From an uncultured Mollicutes bacterium (lineage in GTDB: Bacteria; Bacillota_I; Bacilli_A; RFN20; CAG-288), in NCBI GenBank assembly GCA_900539865.1, contig UQDS01000002.1, forward strand, positions 1-64,000: a stretch of 64,000 bases of DNA, read 5' to 3'. Shown here in pieces: positions 1 to 12,577 of this stretch; position 1 is the stretch's first letter, and every line of letters starts with the position of its first letter. The position numbers and the translations under genes were made by a program. The notes beneath the pieces were generated by a model. It did no database searches and was not told where the DNA came from. It was given only the letters and a program-made list of their open reading frames with translations.

Positions 1-499
1 AATTAAATATAAAAATTATTAGAAATAGCAAGTTATTATATGCAATTTCTTTCTTAAAAAAAAGAAAGAAGGGAATATATCTTGAAAATATGATTCTATC
101 ATTAAAGTAAAAAAATTTTTTGTAAGCAAAATAAAAGGATAGAAAATTTTTGCGCTTATTTTATGCTCACATTTAAAAATAACGTAATAATAACAACAAA
201 AAATTACATCTATATGTCTTTTTCTTACTTTTTAAAACGAAAATATACATACAAAAGTAAGTTTTATATATCATATTATTTGAAACTTTATTTTCGTATT
301 TTGACCATTTTTATGTAAATTTAGTAATTATTGTTTTACCTTGTGTTTTCATTTAGTGTGCTTTTTTGCACTGTGATCTTATACCTTTTTTTCGTTGAAA
401 AAACAAATTCATTCAAAGCTAAAATGTCAGCAAATGGCAAAACACTCGTAAAAAATGATGCCTCTTTTTTCTTGTTATGAATATTCAAAATATTTATTT
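1..499. other. AT-rich non-coding stretch at window start
   Basis: No open reading frame with a convincing start and ribosome binding site is visible on either strand. The stretch is very AT-rich and holds only weak self-complementary sequence, for example around 45-72. I see no RNA gene here. Confidence 0.5.
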
Positions 500-539
500 A
501 CAAGATAAAAAGCGGAGTAACATCCGCTTTTTATCTTGT
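500..539 (-). terminator. Rho-independent terminator of the TetR gene
   Basis: A 17-bp perfect stem (500-516 with 523-539) closes a 6-nt loop. It lies about 60 nt beyond the stop codon of the TetR gene. The A/T-rich outer part of the stem supplies U-rich ends in both directions, so it may act bidirectionally. Confidence 0.75.
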
Positions 540-596
540 TTTATAAGAAAGGAAACAAGCAAAATTTAAAAGTAAGACACACAAGAAACTCTTTCT

Positions 597-1165
597 CTAT
601 TCGTGTGCAAAATAAGGAACAAAGGTAAACTGAAGAAGATGATTCATAAATTTCTTTTCATCAAATTTTCCTTTATTCAAGAAATAAGAAAACGCTCCGA
701 CAATAGAAAACGCCAATAAAAAGCAGAAATAATCAAAACTCATCCCTTCTGCCAACTCTTTTTCATACTTTTGGAGATATTTTGTAAGAGTTTGAATCAA
801 CCAAAGGCGCATGCAGTAATAAATGCTGCTGTAAAGATTGACACCTTTTACCGAGTTCCAGAAATCTCTCTTCTGTTTAAAATCAGTGACTAATACATCG
901 AGATATTTCGCAAATGCTTCTTCAGCTGTTAGTTTTTCCGCATCGATTCCCTCGATGCTCTTAAACAAATGCTCTTTGAAACAATAAAGCAAGAACTCAT
1001 CCACACTTTGAAAGTTATTGTAGAAGGTAACTCTTGAACCTTAGCGACTTCACAAACGTTATTTATTTTAATGTCTTCATATGGTGTGCTTTCTACCAAT
1101 TGAATGAAGGCTTTTGCCAAACTGTCTTTAGATTTTGTGGTCCTCATCCTTTTCTTCTCTGCCAT
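597..1165 (-). pseudogene. TetR-family transcriptional regulator, split by a one-base frameshift
   Basis: The 5' part (ATG at 1163-1165, preceded by GGAGG) encodes a TetR-type N-terminus with the start of the helix-turn-helix, reading as far as NVCEVAKV. Near 1036 the frame is lost. Adding one T there (GTTCA to GTTTCA) restores the typical recognition helix VSRVTFYNNFQSVDEFLLYC, which runs straight into the rest of the protein down to the stop at 597-599. The restored product would be about 189 residues, a normal TetR length, and its C-terminal part is intact. The lesion is in a short T run, so it could be a recent mutation, a reversible slippage event or a sequencing error. The ligand and targets are unknown; autoregulation through the palindromes upstream is likely. 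As it stands, the DNA-binding domain is broken. Confidence 0.8.
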
Positions 1166-1210
1166 TCAGAAATCCTCCATTGAATAAAAATAAAACATCT
1201 CATCCTTTTG

Positions 1211-1240
1211 TGTGTGAAAATCACACATGATACATGTGAT
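1211..1240. promoter_or_regulatory. Nested inverted repeats, candidate TetR operator
   Basis: TGTGTGA-AAA-TCACACA (1211-1227) overlaps ATCACA-N9-TGTGAT (1220-1240). These lie 45-75 nt upstream of the TetR start codon. TetR-family proteins bind such palindromes in their own promoters. Binding by this regulator is inferred from position only. Confidence 0.5.
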
Positions 1241-1274
1241 GTTATTTTAACCGATTACATTGAAATAAGAAAGT

Positions 1275-1322
1275 AAAAAAATCACATAGCGATTACAAAA
1301 GTTATATAACCGCTTTCATGTG
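1275..1322 (-). terminator. Terminator of the pcrA-ligA-gatCAB operon
   Basis: Just downstream of gatB on the minus strand, AGCGGTTA pairs with TAATCGCT (one G-U). Outer CACAT/ATGTG pairs add to the stem, and a run of T follows (1275-1281 on the plus strand as A). Confidence 0.6.
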
Positions 1323-1336
1323 GTTTATTCTTATTC

Positions 1337-2773
1337 TTATTTTCCGCAAGGACCGATTTTATTCAAGATAAGTTCTTTGCTTTTTCCAGGATTTGCTTTA
1401 CCGCGACTGAGCTTCATCACTTGGCCGACAAGATATCCAAGCGCGTGATCTTTTCCTCTTTTCCAATCAGCGACAACCTGTTCGTTGTTGGCTAAGACCT
1501 GATTGACAAGGTTTTCAATAAAGCCCTCATCAGAGATTTGTTCCATTCCTTTTTCTTTGATGATATCCTTTGGTTTCTTTCCAGTCTCTTCCATTTCAGG
1601 CAAGACTTCTTTTGCCTGCTTGGAATTAATTTTCCCTTCATGGACAGCATTGACTAAATAGACCAATGATTCTTTGCTGAACTTTAACTGATCCAATGTA
1701 GATTCGCTCTTGTTGAGATAGCCGAGAATTTCAACCATGAGATAGTTCCAAAGAAGTGTAGGACTCTTCACACCGAGTGTGATGCAGTCTTCAAAGTAAA
1801 CAACAAGATCTCTATCTTTGAGCAACTCTTCTAATTCATAATCTGTCAATCCGTTTTCTTTTAATTCTTCGCGATACTGATTGGGAAGCTTGTTCATCGA
1901 CATGATGCTATCATCGATAAACGCAGGATCTAAATCAATCGGAACAATATTAGGTTCGCGGAAGTATTTGTAATCGACTGCCGATGTCTTCTTTCTCATC
2001 AAAACAGTCTTCTTTTCGCTTTCGTTATAACGTCTGGTCTCTTGTTCTACTTTACCGCCGTTATTTAAGATTTCGGTTTGACGTTTGATTTCATAATCGA
2101 CAGCTGCTTTGATATTTTGCATCGAGTTCAAGTTCTTACATTCGGTTTTCGTACCGAAAGCAGTGGTTCCCTTCTCGCGAAGAGAAATATTGATATCGCA
2201 ACGCAACGAACCGTTTTCCATCTTTCCGTCGCTGACACCGAGATATGTGACAATTTCACGAATCGCTTCTACATACTTCATCGCTTCTTCACCAGAATGC
2301 ATATCCGGGTCAGAAACAATTTCAATCAACGGGGTACCACAGCGGTTGAAGTTGACCAAAGAGATGTCCGATAAGTGAACTTGTTTGGCAGTGTCCTCTT
2401 CTAAGTGAGCATTGTCTACACCAACTTTTACTTTTTTACCATCAGAAGTGACAATTTCGACATAGCCGTGCTTGCCAATAGGATCGAATTGTTGCGTGAT
2501 CTGATAACCCTTAGGAAGGTCAGGATAAAAATAATTCTTACGATCAAAATACAAAGTCTTTGCAATATCCATATTTAAAGCCTTGCAGACTTTGATTCCA
2601 AAACTGACCGCTTCTTTATTGACCACAGGCATCGTTCCCGGGAAAGCAAAGTCATAAGGAACTGTCATGGTATTTGGCATTTTGCCGAAATTGCAAGGAG
2701 CATTAGAAAACATTTTGGATTTGGTTTTGAGCTCGACGTGAATTTCAATGCCGATAACTGGTTCAAATTCCAT
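1337..2773 (-). CDS. gatB: Aspartyl/glutamyl-tRNA amidotransferase subunit B
   Basis: This is GatB of the GatCAB complex, which converts Glu-tRNA(Gln) and/or Asp-tRNA(Asn) to the amide form in the cytoplasm. The N-terminus MEFEPVIGIEIHVEL is the family hallmark, and it is followed by the cradle domain and a C-terminal YqeY-like tail domain. I start it at 2773 (478 residues), where AAGGAGGATAAATAAG precedes the ATG; an ATG eight codons upstream lies in the preceding gene's end and lacks this spacing. The start is one base after the gatA stop, so translation is probably coupled. It is the last gene of pcrA-ligA-gatCAB and a terminator follows. Confidence 0.97.
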   Translation of the reverse strand: MEFEPVIGIEIHVELKTKSKMFSNAPCNFGKMPNTMTVPYDFAFPGTMPVVNKEAVSFGIKVCKALNMDIAKTLYFDRKNYFYPDLPKGYQITQQFDPIGKHGYVEIVTSDGKKVKVGVDNAHLEEDTAKQVHLSDISLVNFNRCGTPLIEIVSDPDMHSGEEAMKYVEAIREIVTYLGVSDGKMENGSLRCDINISLREKGTTAFGTKTECKNLNSMQNIKAAVDYEIKRQTEILNNGGKVEQETRRYNESEKKTVLMRKKTSAVDYKYFREPNIVPIDLDPAFIDDSIMSMNKLPNQYREELKENGLTDYELEELLKDRDLVVYFEDCITLGVKSPTLLWNYLMVEILGYLNKSESTLDQLKFSKESLVYLVNAVHEGKINSKQAKEVLPEMEETGKKPKDIIKEKGMEQISDEGFIENLVNQVLANNEQVVADWKRGKDHALGYLVGQVMKLSRGKANPGKSKELILNKIGPCGK

Positions 2774-2774
2774 C

Positions 2775-4235
2775 TTATTTATCCTCCTTAACAACAAGGT
2801 TTTTTAAGCCTGTGATCTCTTCGATTTCTTGACCGAGGCCAAAGACATAACCATCTTCAAAGATACGGCCGGTAATATTGATACCGATCGGTAAATGATC
2901 TTCTTTCATCATCGGCAAAGTCAAAGAGGGATAACCTCCAAAATTGCCAAGAACCAAAATGTTATCCAAGAAGTCCGGATGGAGTGACCAAGCGGTAGAA
3001 AGTTCATCAATCTTTTTAGGAACATTAAAAGATGCTGGAGTGATGAAATAGTCAAATGAATCGAAGAATTCATTCATTTTATCAACGATTAATCTTCTTG
3101 CTTTTTGAGCGCGGGAGAAGACTTCATCAATATTGTCAGACAAGAGGGCATAACTTCCGATAACAAATCTTCTCTTAATCAAATCAGAGAAGCCTTTGCT
3201 TCTGCATTCGATCATGTACTCTTTAAAAGTTTGCGGGTTTTCACTTGCCGCAGGGCCGAAGCGGATACCATCTAAGTTCGCGTTGTTGCTGGTGGCTTCC
3301 GCACAAGAAATCAACATGTAAGTAGGATATAATGCATCTAAGAGTTCCTTAGGATAATCATATTCCTCAACGGAATATCCTCTTTCTCTCAACTGCTGAA
3401 GAACATCGAGGAATGCCTCTTTGATTTTTTTATCGCTGATTTCATCCAAAACAGATTTGAAATAACCGATTCTCTTAAGGGTCTTATGTTCTAAAACATA
3501 ATTCTGATATTTTTCTTTCTTACGATAAGAAGAAGACATATCTTTCGAGTCATGACCGCTGATGGCAGAAAGGACATAAGATGCGTCTAAAACATTTCTC
3601 GTAAAGTATGCAACTGTATCCATGCTAGGAGCAAACGGGAAAAGGCCAAAGCGGGAAACTCTTCCCCAAGTCGGTTTCATACCAACAAGTCCAGCGTGGC
3701 TTGCAGGTTTTCTTACCGAGTCACCGGTGTCAGAGCCCAAAGCCATAGGTGCGATACCTAAAGCAAGACTAGAAGCAGAACCGCAGGAAGAACCACCGAC
3801 AATACGGCTGGAATCATAAGGGTTACAAGTAACTCCTTTTTTACCGGTGGTACCAGTGCCACCCATTGCAAGTTCATCCATCGTTGTATGGGCAACCATG
3901 ATCATACCTGCGCGTTTGAGTTTTGTAATAACAGTTGCATCAAAAAGAGGAACATATCCGTTAAGAATGTTGCTCGATGCTGTGGTTTCTAAACCTTTCA
4001 CAGAGAAATTATCTTTGCAAAGATAAGGAATACCTTTTAAGAATTCCTCCTCTTTCACTTCCGTGATTTTTTTTGCTTCTTCTCTCGCTTTATCAAAGCA
4101 GGTTGCCTCAAAGCTATTACAAGTATCACTTAAGACACCCTGAATACAATCTTCAACTAATTCACTTGCTGTGACTTCTTTTTTGACGAGCAATTCATGG
4201 AGCTCGCTAATGCTTTTATTCATCCACTTCGTCAT
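2775..4235 (-). CDS. gatA: Aspartyl/glutamyl-tRNA amidotransferase subunit A
   Basis: GatA (486 residues) is the amidase subunit that releases ammonia from glutamine for GatB. The amidase-signature features are visible: a Lys in the CKDNFSVKG segment, the Gly/Ser-rich VGGSSCGSASSLALG loop, and the SDTGDSVRKPASHAGLVG segment bearing the catalytic Ser region of the Ser-cis-Ser-Lys triad. The start at 4235 has an AGGT element about 9 nt upstream and overlaps the end of gatC by 20 nt. A second ATG four codons in is possible. The gene lies between gatC and gatB in the usual order. Confidence 0.97.
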   Translation of the reverse strand: MTKWMNKSISELHELLVKKEVTASELVEDCIQGVLSDTCNSFEATCFDKAREEAKKITEVKEEEFLKGIPYLCKDNFSVKGLETTASSNILNGYVPLFDATVITKLKRAGMIMVAHTTMDELAMGGTGTTGKKGVTCNPYDSSRIVGGSSCGSASSLALGIAPMALGSDTGDSVRKPASHAGLVGMKPTWGRVSRFGLFPFAPSMDTVAYFTRNVLDASYVLSAISGHDSKDMSSSYRKKEKYQNYVLEHKTLKRIGYFKSVLDEISDKKIKEAFLDVLQQLRERGYSVEEYDYPKELLDALYPTYMLISCAEATSNNANLDGIRFGPAASENPQTFKEYMIECRSKGFSDLIKRRFVIGSYALLSDNIDEVFSRAQKARRLIVDKMNEFFDSFDYFITPASFNVPKKIDELSTAWSLHPDFLDNILVLGNFGGYPSLTLPMMKEDHLPIGINITGRIFEDGYVFGLGQEIEEITGLKNLVVKEDK

Positions 4236-4536
4236 TCTTGTTACCTACGACTTTCGGTAAGCGGACTTGTGTTCCAAGTCTGCTGTTGCAATTCTTCAAC
4301 ATATCTTCCGCTTTGCTTGGCTTTGCGGGTTTATCCTCGCGCATCAGCTTTTGATGTTCGCTATAGGGGAAGGTCATCGGTTGCGCATCATCGACGCCAG
4401 GGATGCACTTCAAGTAATCAATTTGAGCCATAACCGTACCAAATTCATCATAAATCAATTCCGCTTGACCGGGATTGAGACGGAACATGATGTTTTCAGC
4501 ACATTTTTCAATCACTTCTTTTGTTACTTTAATCAT
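4216..4536 (-). CDS. gatC: Aspartyl/glutamyl-tRNA amidotransferase subunit C
   Basis: A small protein of 106 residues in the GatC position, just before gatA, with the GatC-like opening of alternating helices (KVTKEVIEKCAENIMFRL) and a central PMTFPYSE segment. GatC wraps around GatA and stabilises the amidotransferase complex. The start at 4536 has GAGGTGA upstream. It is divergent in sequence and about 10 residues longer than typical GatC, so the call leans on gene order as well as sequence. Confidence 0.9.
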   Translation of the reverse strand: MIKVTKEVIEKCAENIMFRLNPGQAELIYDEFGTVMAQIDYLKCIPGVDDAQPMTFPYSEHQKLMREDKPAKPSKAEDMLKNCNSRLGTQVRLPKVVGNKNDEVDE

Positions 4537-4594
4537 TTCGTCACCTCATAAACAATTTATTATATAACTTAAATATATAATTTAATATAACATT

Positions 4595-8952
<4,358 letters not shown>

Positions 8953-8974
8953 AGGTCGTTTTCTTTCTATTAAA

Positions 8975-8983
8975 ATTATACCA
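8975..8983 (-). promoter_or_regulatory. Extended -10 promoter of the pcrA operon
   Basis: On the minus strand TGGTATAAT ends about 22 nt before the pcrA start codon, which is a TGn extended -10 element. No good -35 hexamer is seen, as is common for extended -10 promoters. A small inverted repeat (GAAAGCTACTTTC, about 9007-9019) lies just upstream. Confidence 0.55.
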
Positions 8984-9219
8984 AAAAAGAGCCTCCTTTT
9001 CCTTATGAAAGCTACTTTCACAGAAAAGAAAAGCGTTGATATTCTCCGGATTGATTTTTTTAATAATTTTAAATTCCAAGACAATAAACTGACTTCGAAA
9101 ATATCCGTCATTACAAGCATCAAATGCAAGTCTCGTATTCAAAAAAAGAGAACACAAGATTAAAGCTTGGGCTCTCATCATTTCATTTTTTGGATTATAA
9201 CGGACTCTGAAACCGGCGG

Positions 9220-9247
9220 CAAAAGAAAAATGCCCCTTGCGGGGCAT
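9220..9247 (-). terminator. Terminator after tRNA-Gln
   Basis: ATGCCCC (9230-9236) pairs with GGGGCAT (9241-9247) around a TTGC loop. On the minus strand a TTTTTCTTTT run follows. It sits 13 nt after the tRNA 3' end. Confidence 0.9.
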
Positions 9248-9259
9248 CAAATATCGCGT

Positions 9260-9334
9260 TGGCTGGGATACTTGGATTCGAACCAAGGCATCACGGTTTC
9301 AGAGACCGTTGTCTTACCGCTTGACTATATCCCA
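9260..9334 (-). tRNA. tRNA-Gln (anticodon CUG)
   Basis: A 75-nt tRNA with encoded CCA. The acceptor TGGGATA pairs with TATCCCA, the anticodon stem is ACGGT/ACCGT, and the loop CTCTGAA gives anticodon CUG reading CAG. The T-arm is CTTGG-TTCGAAT-CCAAG. The U1-A72 pair is typical of glutamine tRNAs. It has its own promoter and terminator. Confidence 0.96.
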
Positions 9335-9346
9335 AGAGCGTAAACT

Positions 9347-9375
9347 AGTATAAAGAAAAGTGAAGCTTTTGTCAA
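9347..9375 (-). promoter_or_regulatory. Sigma-70/SigA promoter of tRNA-Gln
   Basis: On the minus strand TTGACA (9375-9370), a 17-nt spacer and TATACT (9352-9347) lie 12 nt before the tRNA 5' end. This is a near-consensus promoter. Confidence 0.85.
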
Positions 9376-9398
9376 TGAAATTTAAGAAAATGAGTATT

Positions 9399-9872
9399 TT
9401 ATTTGTCGTAAGTTTCGCCGCGAATAATTTTCATAGAGCGATAAACTTGCTCTAATACTATCAACAACGCCATATAGTGTGTAAATGTCATGTCAGAGAG
9501 AGAAAAAGCAACATCAGCTCGTTTTCTTAAAGCATCATCTAACCCGTAAGAAGAGCCAAAAAGAAAAACAAAGTTTCCATTTATCGCACTCTTTTCTTCT
9601 ATCGCTTTTGCAAATGTTTCGGTGCTATATCTTTTTCCGTGAATATCTACTAAGAATAAAACGTCATCTTCTTTGATTTGTTTCAATGCTCTTTGCGCTT
9701 CCGCTTTTAACGCTCTTTGAACATTGGCTTCATTGACGACAGAAATGTTTTCTTCCGGAAGATAAGTCAGGGTCACTTTGCCGTATTTACTCAATCTTTT
9801 GAGATATTCATCGAAACCTTCTTTCAGATACTGTTCCCTGCATTTGCCTGGAATTAAGAAACGAAATGTCAT
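9399..9872 (-). CDS. rlmH: 23S rRNA (pseudouridine1915-N3)-methyltransferase RlmH
   Basis: RlmH (157 residues, the usual length) is a SPOUT methyltransferase that methylates pseudouridine 1915 in helix 69 of 23S rRNA with SAM. The trefoil-knot C-terminus is clear: the FLFGSSYGL loop, then LSDMTFTHYMALLIVLEQVYR and the terminal IIRGETYDK. The start overlaps the walJ stop by 4 nt (ATGA). It is the last gene of gdpP-rplI-dnaB-walJ-rlmH. I see no terminator after it, so some transcripts may read into tRNA-Gln. Confidence 0.97.
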   Translation of the reverse strand: MTFRFLIPGKCREQYLKEGFDEYLKRLSKYGKVTLTYLPEENISVVNEANVQRALKAEAQRALKQIKEDDVLFLVDIHGKRYSTETFAKAIEEKSAINGNFVFLFGSSYGLDDALRKRADVAFSLSDMTFTHYMALLIVLEQVYRSMKIIRGETYDK

Positions 9873-10627
9873 CTTCCACCTACTGTTTCATGAGTTTCGC
9901 TGGCGGCAACCACTTTAATTTCAGGAACAAATCCAAGCTGTTTTCTCATTACAGTCTGATAAGTTTCTAAAGCCAAATCTTCTCTGTTACATTCGCTGGA
10001 TAAATGAGCTAATACAATCTCTTTTGTTTTATCTCCCACAAAGGTAGAAAGATAAAAGACGCTGTCGACATTAGAAAGATGTCCGGTGTCAGAGATAATA
10101 CGGCGGATCAAATAATCCGGTCTTTTGGATTCATAGAGCATCTTTGTGTCATGATTGCTCTCGAAAATATAATAATCAAGATTTTGTAAATAGCTGAAAT
10201 TCTTTTCTGGTACAAAACCAGTATCGGTGATATATGCTAAAGTTTCTTCTCCATCACTGACAACAAATCCTATTGTGTTTTTATAGTCATGAACCAGTGG
10301 AATGGGTGTGATAGTAAAAGGTCCTACACTAACACTTTTATAAGGAATTAAAAGATGTTCTCCGCTGATCACTCCGTTAAACTTCGGAATACTTGGACTA
10401 GAAGCATATACTTTTTCTTTGCTCGCCTGTTGTATATCGCTGCAGTGATCGCTGTGTCCATGGCTGATAAAGAAAGCTTCCACATCTTCAAAATTTAATT
10501 CAAACTGTGTCAGCGCATTGCAGATTCTTCTTTTGGAAATACCAAAATCAATCTGAATGCAACAGCCTTTAGAATAGATCAATGTCGCGTTTCCTTTACT
10601 GCCGGAGGAGATAACGTCAAACTTCAT
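9869..10627 (-). CDS. walJ: Metallo-beta-lactamase fold hydrolase WalJ/YycJ
   Basis: A cytoplasmic MBL-fold protein of 252 residues in the YycJ/WalJ family, linked to the WalRK cell-wall regulon and DNA replication in relatives. The metal-binding motif SHGHSDH is at about residue 56, with later ligands in the YITDTGFV and DTGHLS segments. An early SSGSKGNAT segment is characteristic of the family. The ATG at 10627 has GGAGG upstream and overlaps the dnaB stop by one base; a TTG one codon earlier is less likely. Walk-type two-component genes are not in the window. Confidence 0.93.
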   Translation of the reverse strand: MKFDVISSGSKGNATLIYSKGCCIQIDFGISKRRICNALTQFELNFEDVEAFFISHGHSDHCSDIQQASKEKVYASSPSIPKFNGVISGEHLLIPYKSVSVGPFTITPIPLVHDYKNTIGFVVSDGEETLAYITDTGFVPEKNFSYLQNLDYYIFESNHDTKMLYESKRPDYLIRRIISDTGHLSNVDSVFYLSTFVGDKTKEIVLAHLSSECNREDLALETYQTVMRKQLGFVPEIKVVAASETHETVGGR

Positions 10628-12090
10628 CAATATGGTCCTCCGTAATCATCCTCATCCGTTTGGGCAGTGAAGCGACAGTGTTCCTTGTCAAAGACATATT
10701 TTACTGTTCCTAATTGCCCGTCACGATTTTTCTGTAACGAGAGTTCCACAAGGGAATTCGGACTATATTCTTCCTCCACCTCTTCTTCGTCATCTTTTTT
10801 GTTGTCGTTAAAGTAATCCGCACGATATAAGAAGAAAACCATATCTGCGTCTTGTTCAAGAGAGCCGGAGTCTCTTAAATCGGTAAGTTGGGGTCGATGG
10901 TCTTGTCCGCGTTTTGCAGATTCACGAGAGAGCTGACTTAAAGCGATGATTGGTACTTTCAACTCGCGTGCTAACTGTTTTAATTGACGGGAAATATCAG
11001 CAACTTGCTGGTTTCTCGAATCGTTGTTACCGCCTTTTGGCGACTGAATTAAACCGATGTAGTCAATTGCAATGAGTCCCGCCTTAATGTTTTGACCTTT
11101 GATCAATTTACGGCACTTTGCTGCAATATCCATCATTGTTGTGCCGGGGTTTTCGTCTACATAAAAGGGGAGCTCGGCTAAAGTGTCTAAGCCAAGTTTT
11201 AATTTGCTGACTTTCGCCTCTTCTTCTCGGCTGTGGCAGTTGACTTTCAATTTATCTGGTGTGGAATCAGGTGCAAAATCCATAGAGTTGATTTCAGTAG
11301 AAGTCAAATCGCTGGCCAATTCTAGAAGTCTCATTTCGATCGCTTCTGAACTCATTTCTAAGGAGAAGAAAATGACAGGGATTTTTTGCTTAGCGACATT
11401 ATAAAGCAAGTTTAATGTAAAGGCAGTCTTACCAACAGAAGGACGGGCGCCGACGATAATCATATTTCCTTTGTGCCAGCCCTTAGTTAAAAAGTCTAAT
11501 TTTTCATAACCGGTCTTCACACCAGTGATACCGTCCGCAGGAATACCTCTTTCACGAAATTCTTTGCTTTGTTCAACCCATTGGTTTACCAGCGATGGGG
11601 ATATTTCCGCTAAGCGTTTTGCTTCTTTTACCGAGCGTTCTTTTGCAATTTCGTTGATTTCTTTCTCGGCGGTGCCGATAAAATCACTGACATCCGAAAT
11701 CGGCTTGACTAACGCACCTTCGTAAATGTTTTTTAATTTTCCTAAAAAACGTTGCAAAAGAGCATTGTCTTTAATGCGGGAAATATAACCTTCAATAGAG
11801 CCAATTCTAGTGGTGTTGTTGACAATCAAATCTAAATATTCTTGTCCGCCGATTGCCTCTAACATATGTTGATTTTCCAAAGTGTCAACAACAGTAACAT
11901 AATCTGGTGTTTCACCTTTGGCATTGATTGCAGCCATCGCTTCAAAGATGGTCTTGTTTCTGATATCGCTGAAATTATCCGGAGTGAGATGCTGAATCGC
12001 AGTGAGAATGGTATTGCCCGAGTTATCCGAAAGAATATTACCTAAGACAGCAATCTCATTCAGCTGTAACTTATCGCTGTTTTCTTCCAT
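10627..12090 (-). CDS. dnaB: Replicative DNA helicase DnaB (DnaC in Bacillus nomenclature)
   Basis: The hexameric fork helicase, 487 residues. It has an N-terminal helical domain, a linker helix, and a RecA-like domain with Walker A GARPSVGKTAFTLN, the VIFFSLEMSS segment, Walker B LIAIDYIGLI, and the QQVADISRQLKQLARELKVPIIALSQLSR stretch (shown only for identification) with DLRDSGSLEQDAD. The C-terminal region is acidic (NDNKKDDEEEVEEE). It follows rplI by 2 nt, the conserved rplI-dnaB order. Confidence 0.97.
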   Translation of the reverse strand: MEENSDKLQLNEIAVLGNILSDNSGNTILTAIQHLTPDNFSDIRNKTIFEAMAAINAKGETPDYVTVVDTLENQHMLEAIGGQEYLDLIVNNTTRIGSIEGYISRIKDNALLQRFLGKLKNIYEGALVKPISDVSDFIGTAEKEINEIAKERSVKEAKRLAEISPSLVNQWVEQSKEFRERGIPADGITGVKTGYEKLDFLTKGWHKGNMIIVGARPSVGKTAFTLNLLYNVAKQKIPVIFFSLEMSSEAIEMRLLELASDLTSTEINSMDFAPDSTPDKLKVNCHSREEEAKVSKLKLGLDTLAELPFYVDENPGTTMMDIAAKCRKLIKGQNIKAGLIAIDYIGLIQSPKGGNNDSRNQQVADISRQLKQLARELKVPIIALSQLSRESAKRGQDHRPQLTDLRDSGSLEQDADMVFFLYRADYFNDNKKDDEEEVEEEYSPNSLVELSLQKNRDGQLGTVKYVFDKEHCRFTAQTDEDDYGGPY

Positions 12091-12092
12091 AA

Positions 12093-12551
12093 TTATTTCT
12101 TTTCCTTTGGATTCACTAAGATGCGAAGCTCACCGATAACGCCTTTAAAAAGGTCCATCTTCAACTTTGTCAAACCAAAGCCATTGATGATGACATCTTT
12201 GTCCAAAAGTTGTCCTTTGGTCAATTTAATGCCGTATTGTTTTTCCAACGCTTCGCTTGCCTTTTTAAAAGAAACAGTACCGATCATATCGCCATTTCTT
12301 CCGACAGAGGCTTCGAATTTCAAGGTGATTGTCTCTAATCTCTTTGCTAATTCTCTCGCTTCTTCTTTTTTCTGCTCTTCTAATTTGCGCTCTTCTTCTT
12401 GTTCAATCGCAAATTGCTTTCTCGCTTCTTCTGTGAAAAGAACCGCATATCCGTTCGGAATGAGATAGTTTGCACCATAACCATCGGAAACGTCGATGAT
12501 TTCTCCTCTTTTACCGACTTTGCGCAAATCTTTTTTCATTAAAACTTTCAT
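12093..12551 (-). CDS. rplI: 50S ribosomal protein L9
   Basis: Ribosomal protein L9, 152 residues. The N-domain shows the L9 signature MKVLMKKDLRKVGKRGEI followed by VSDGYGANYLIPNGYAV; a long charged central helix rich in Glu/Lys then links to the C-terminal rRNA-binding domain. I start it at 12551, where AGGAGGTG precedes; an in-frame extension of four codons upstream has no better ribosome binding site. It lies between gdpP and dnaB. Confidence 0.97.
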   Translation of the reverse strand: MKVLMKKDLRKVGKRGEIIDVSDGYGANYLIPNGYAVLFTEEARKQFAIEQEEERKLEEQKKEEARELAKRLETITLKFEASVGRNGDMIGTVSFKKASEALEKQYGIKLTKGQLLDKDVIINGFGLTKLKMDLFKGVIGELRILVNPKEKK

Positions 12552-12577
12552 AAGAAAACACACCTCCTATTCATAAA

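Noticed and set aside
8953..9129. N-terminal extension of PcrA (59 extra codons)
   Set aside because: It contains the extended -10 promoter and shows no helicase similarity; MDLQKELNTNQ is the usual N-terminus.
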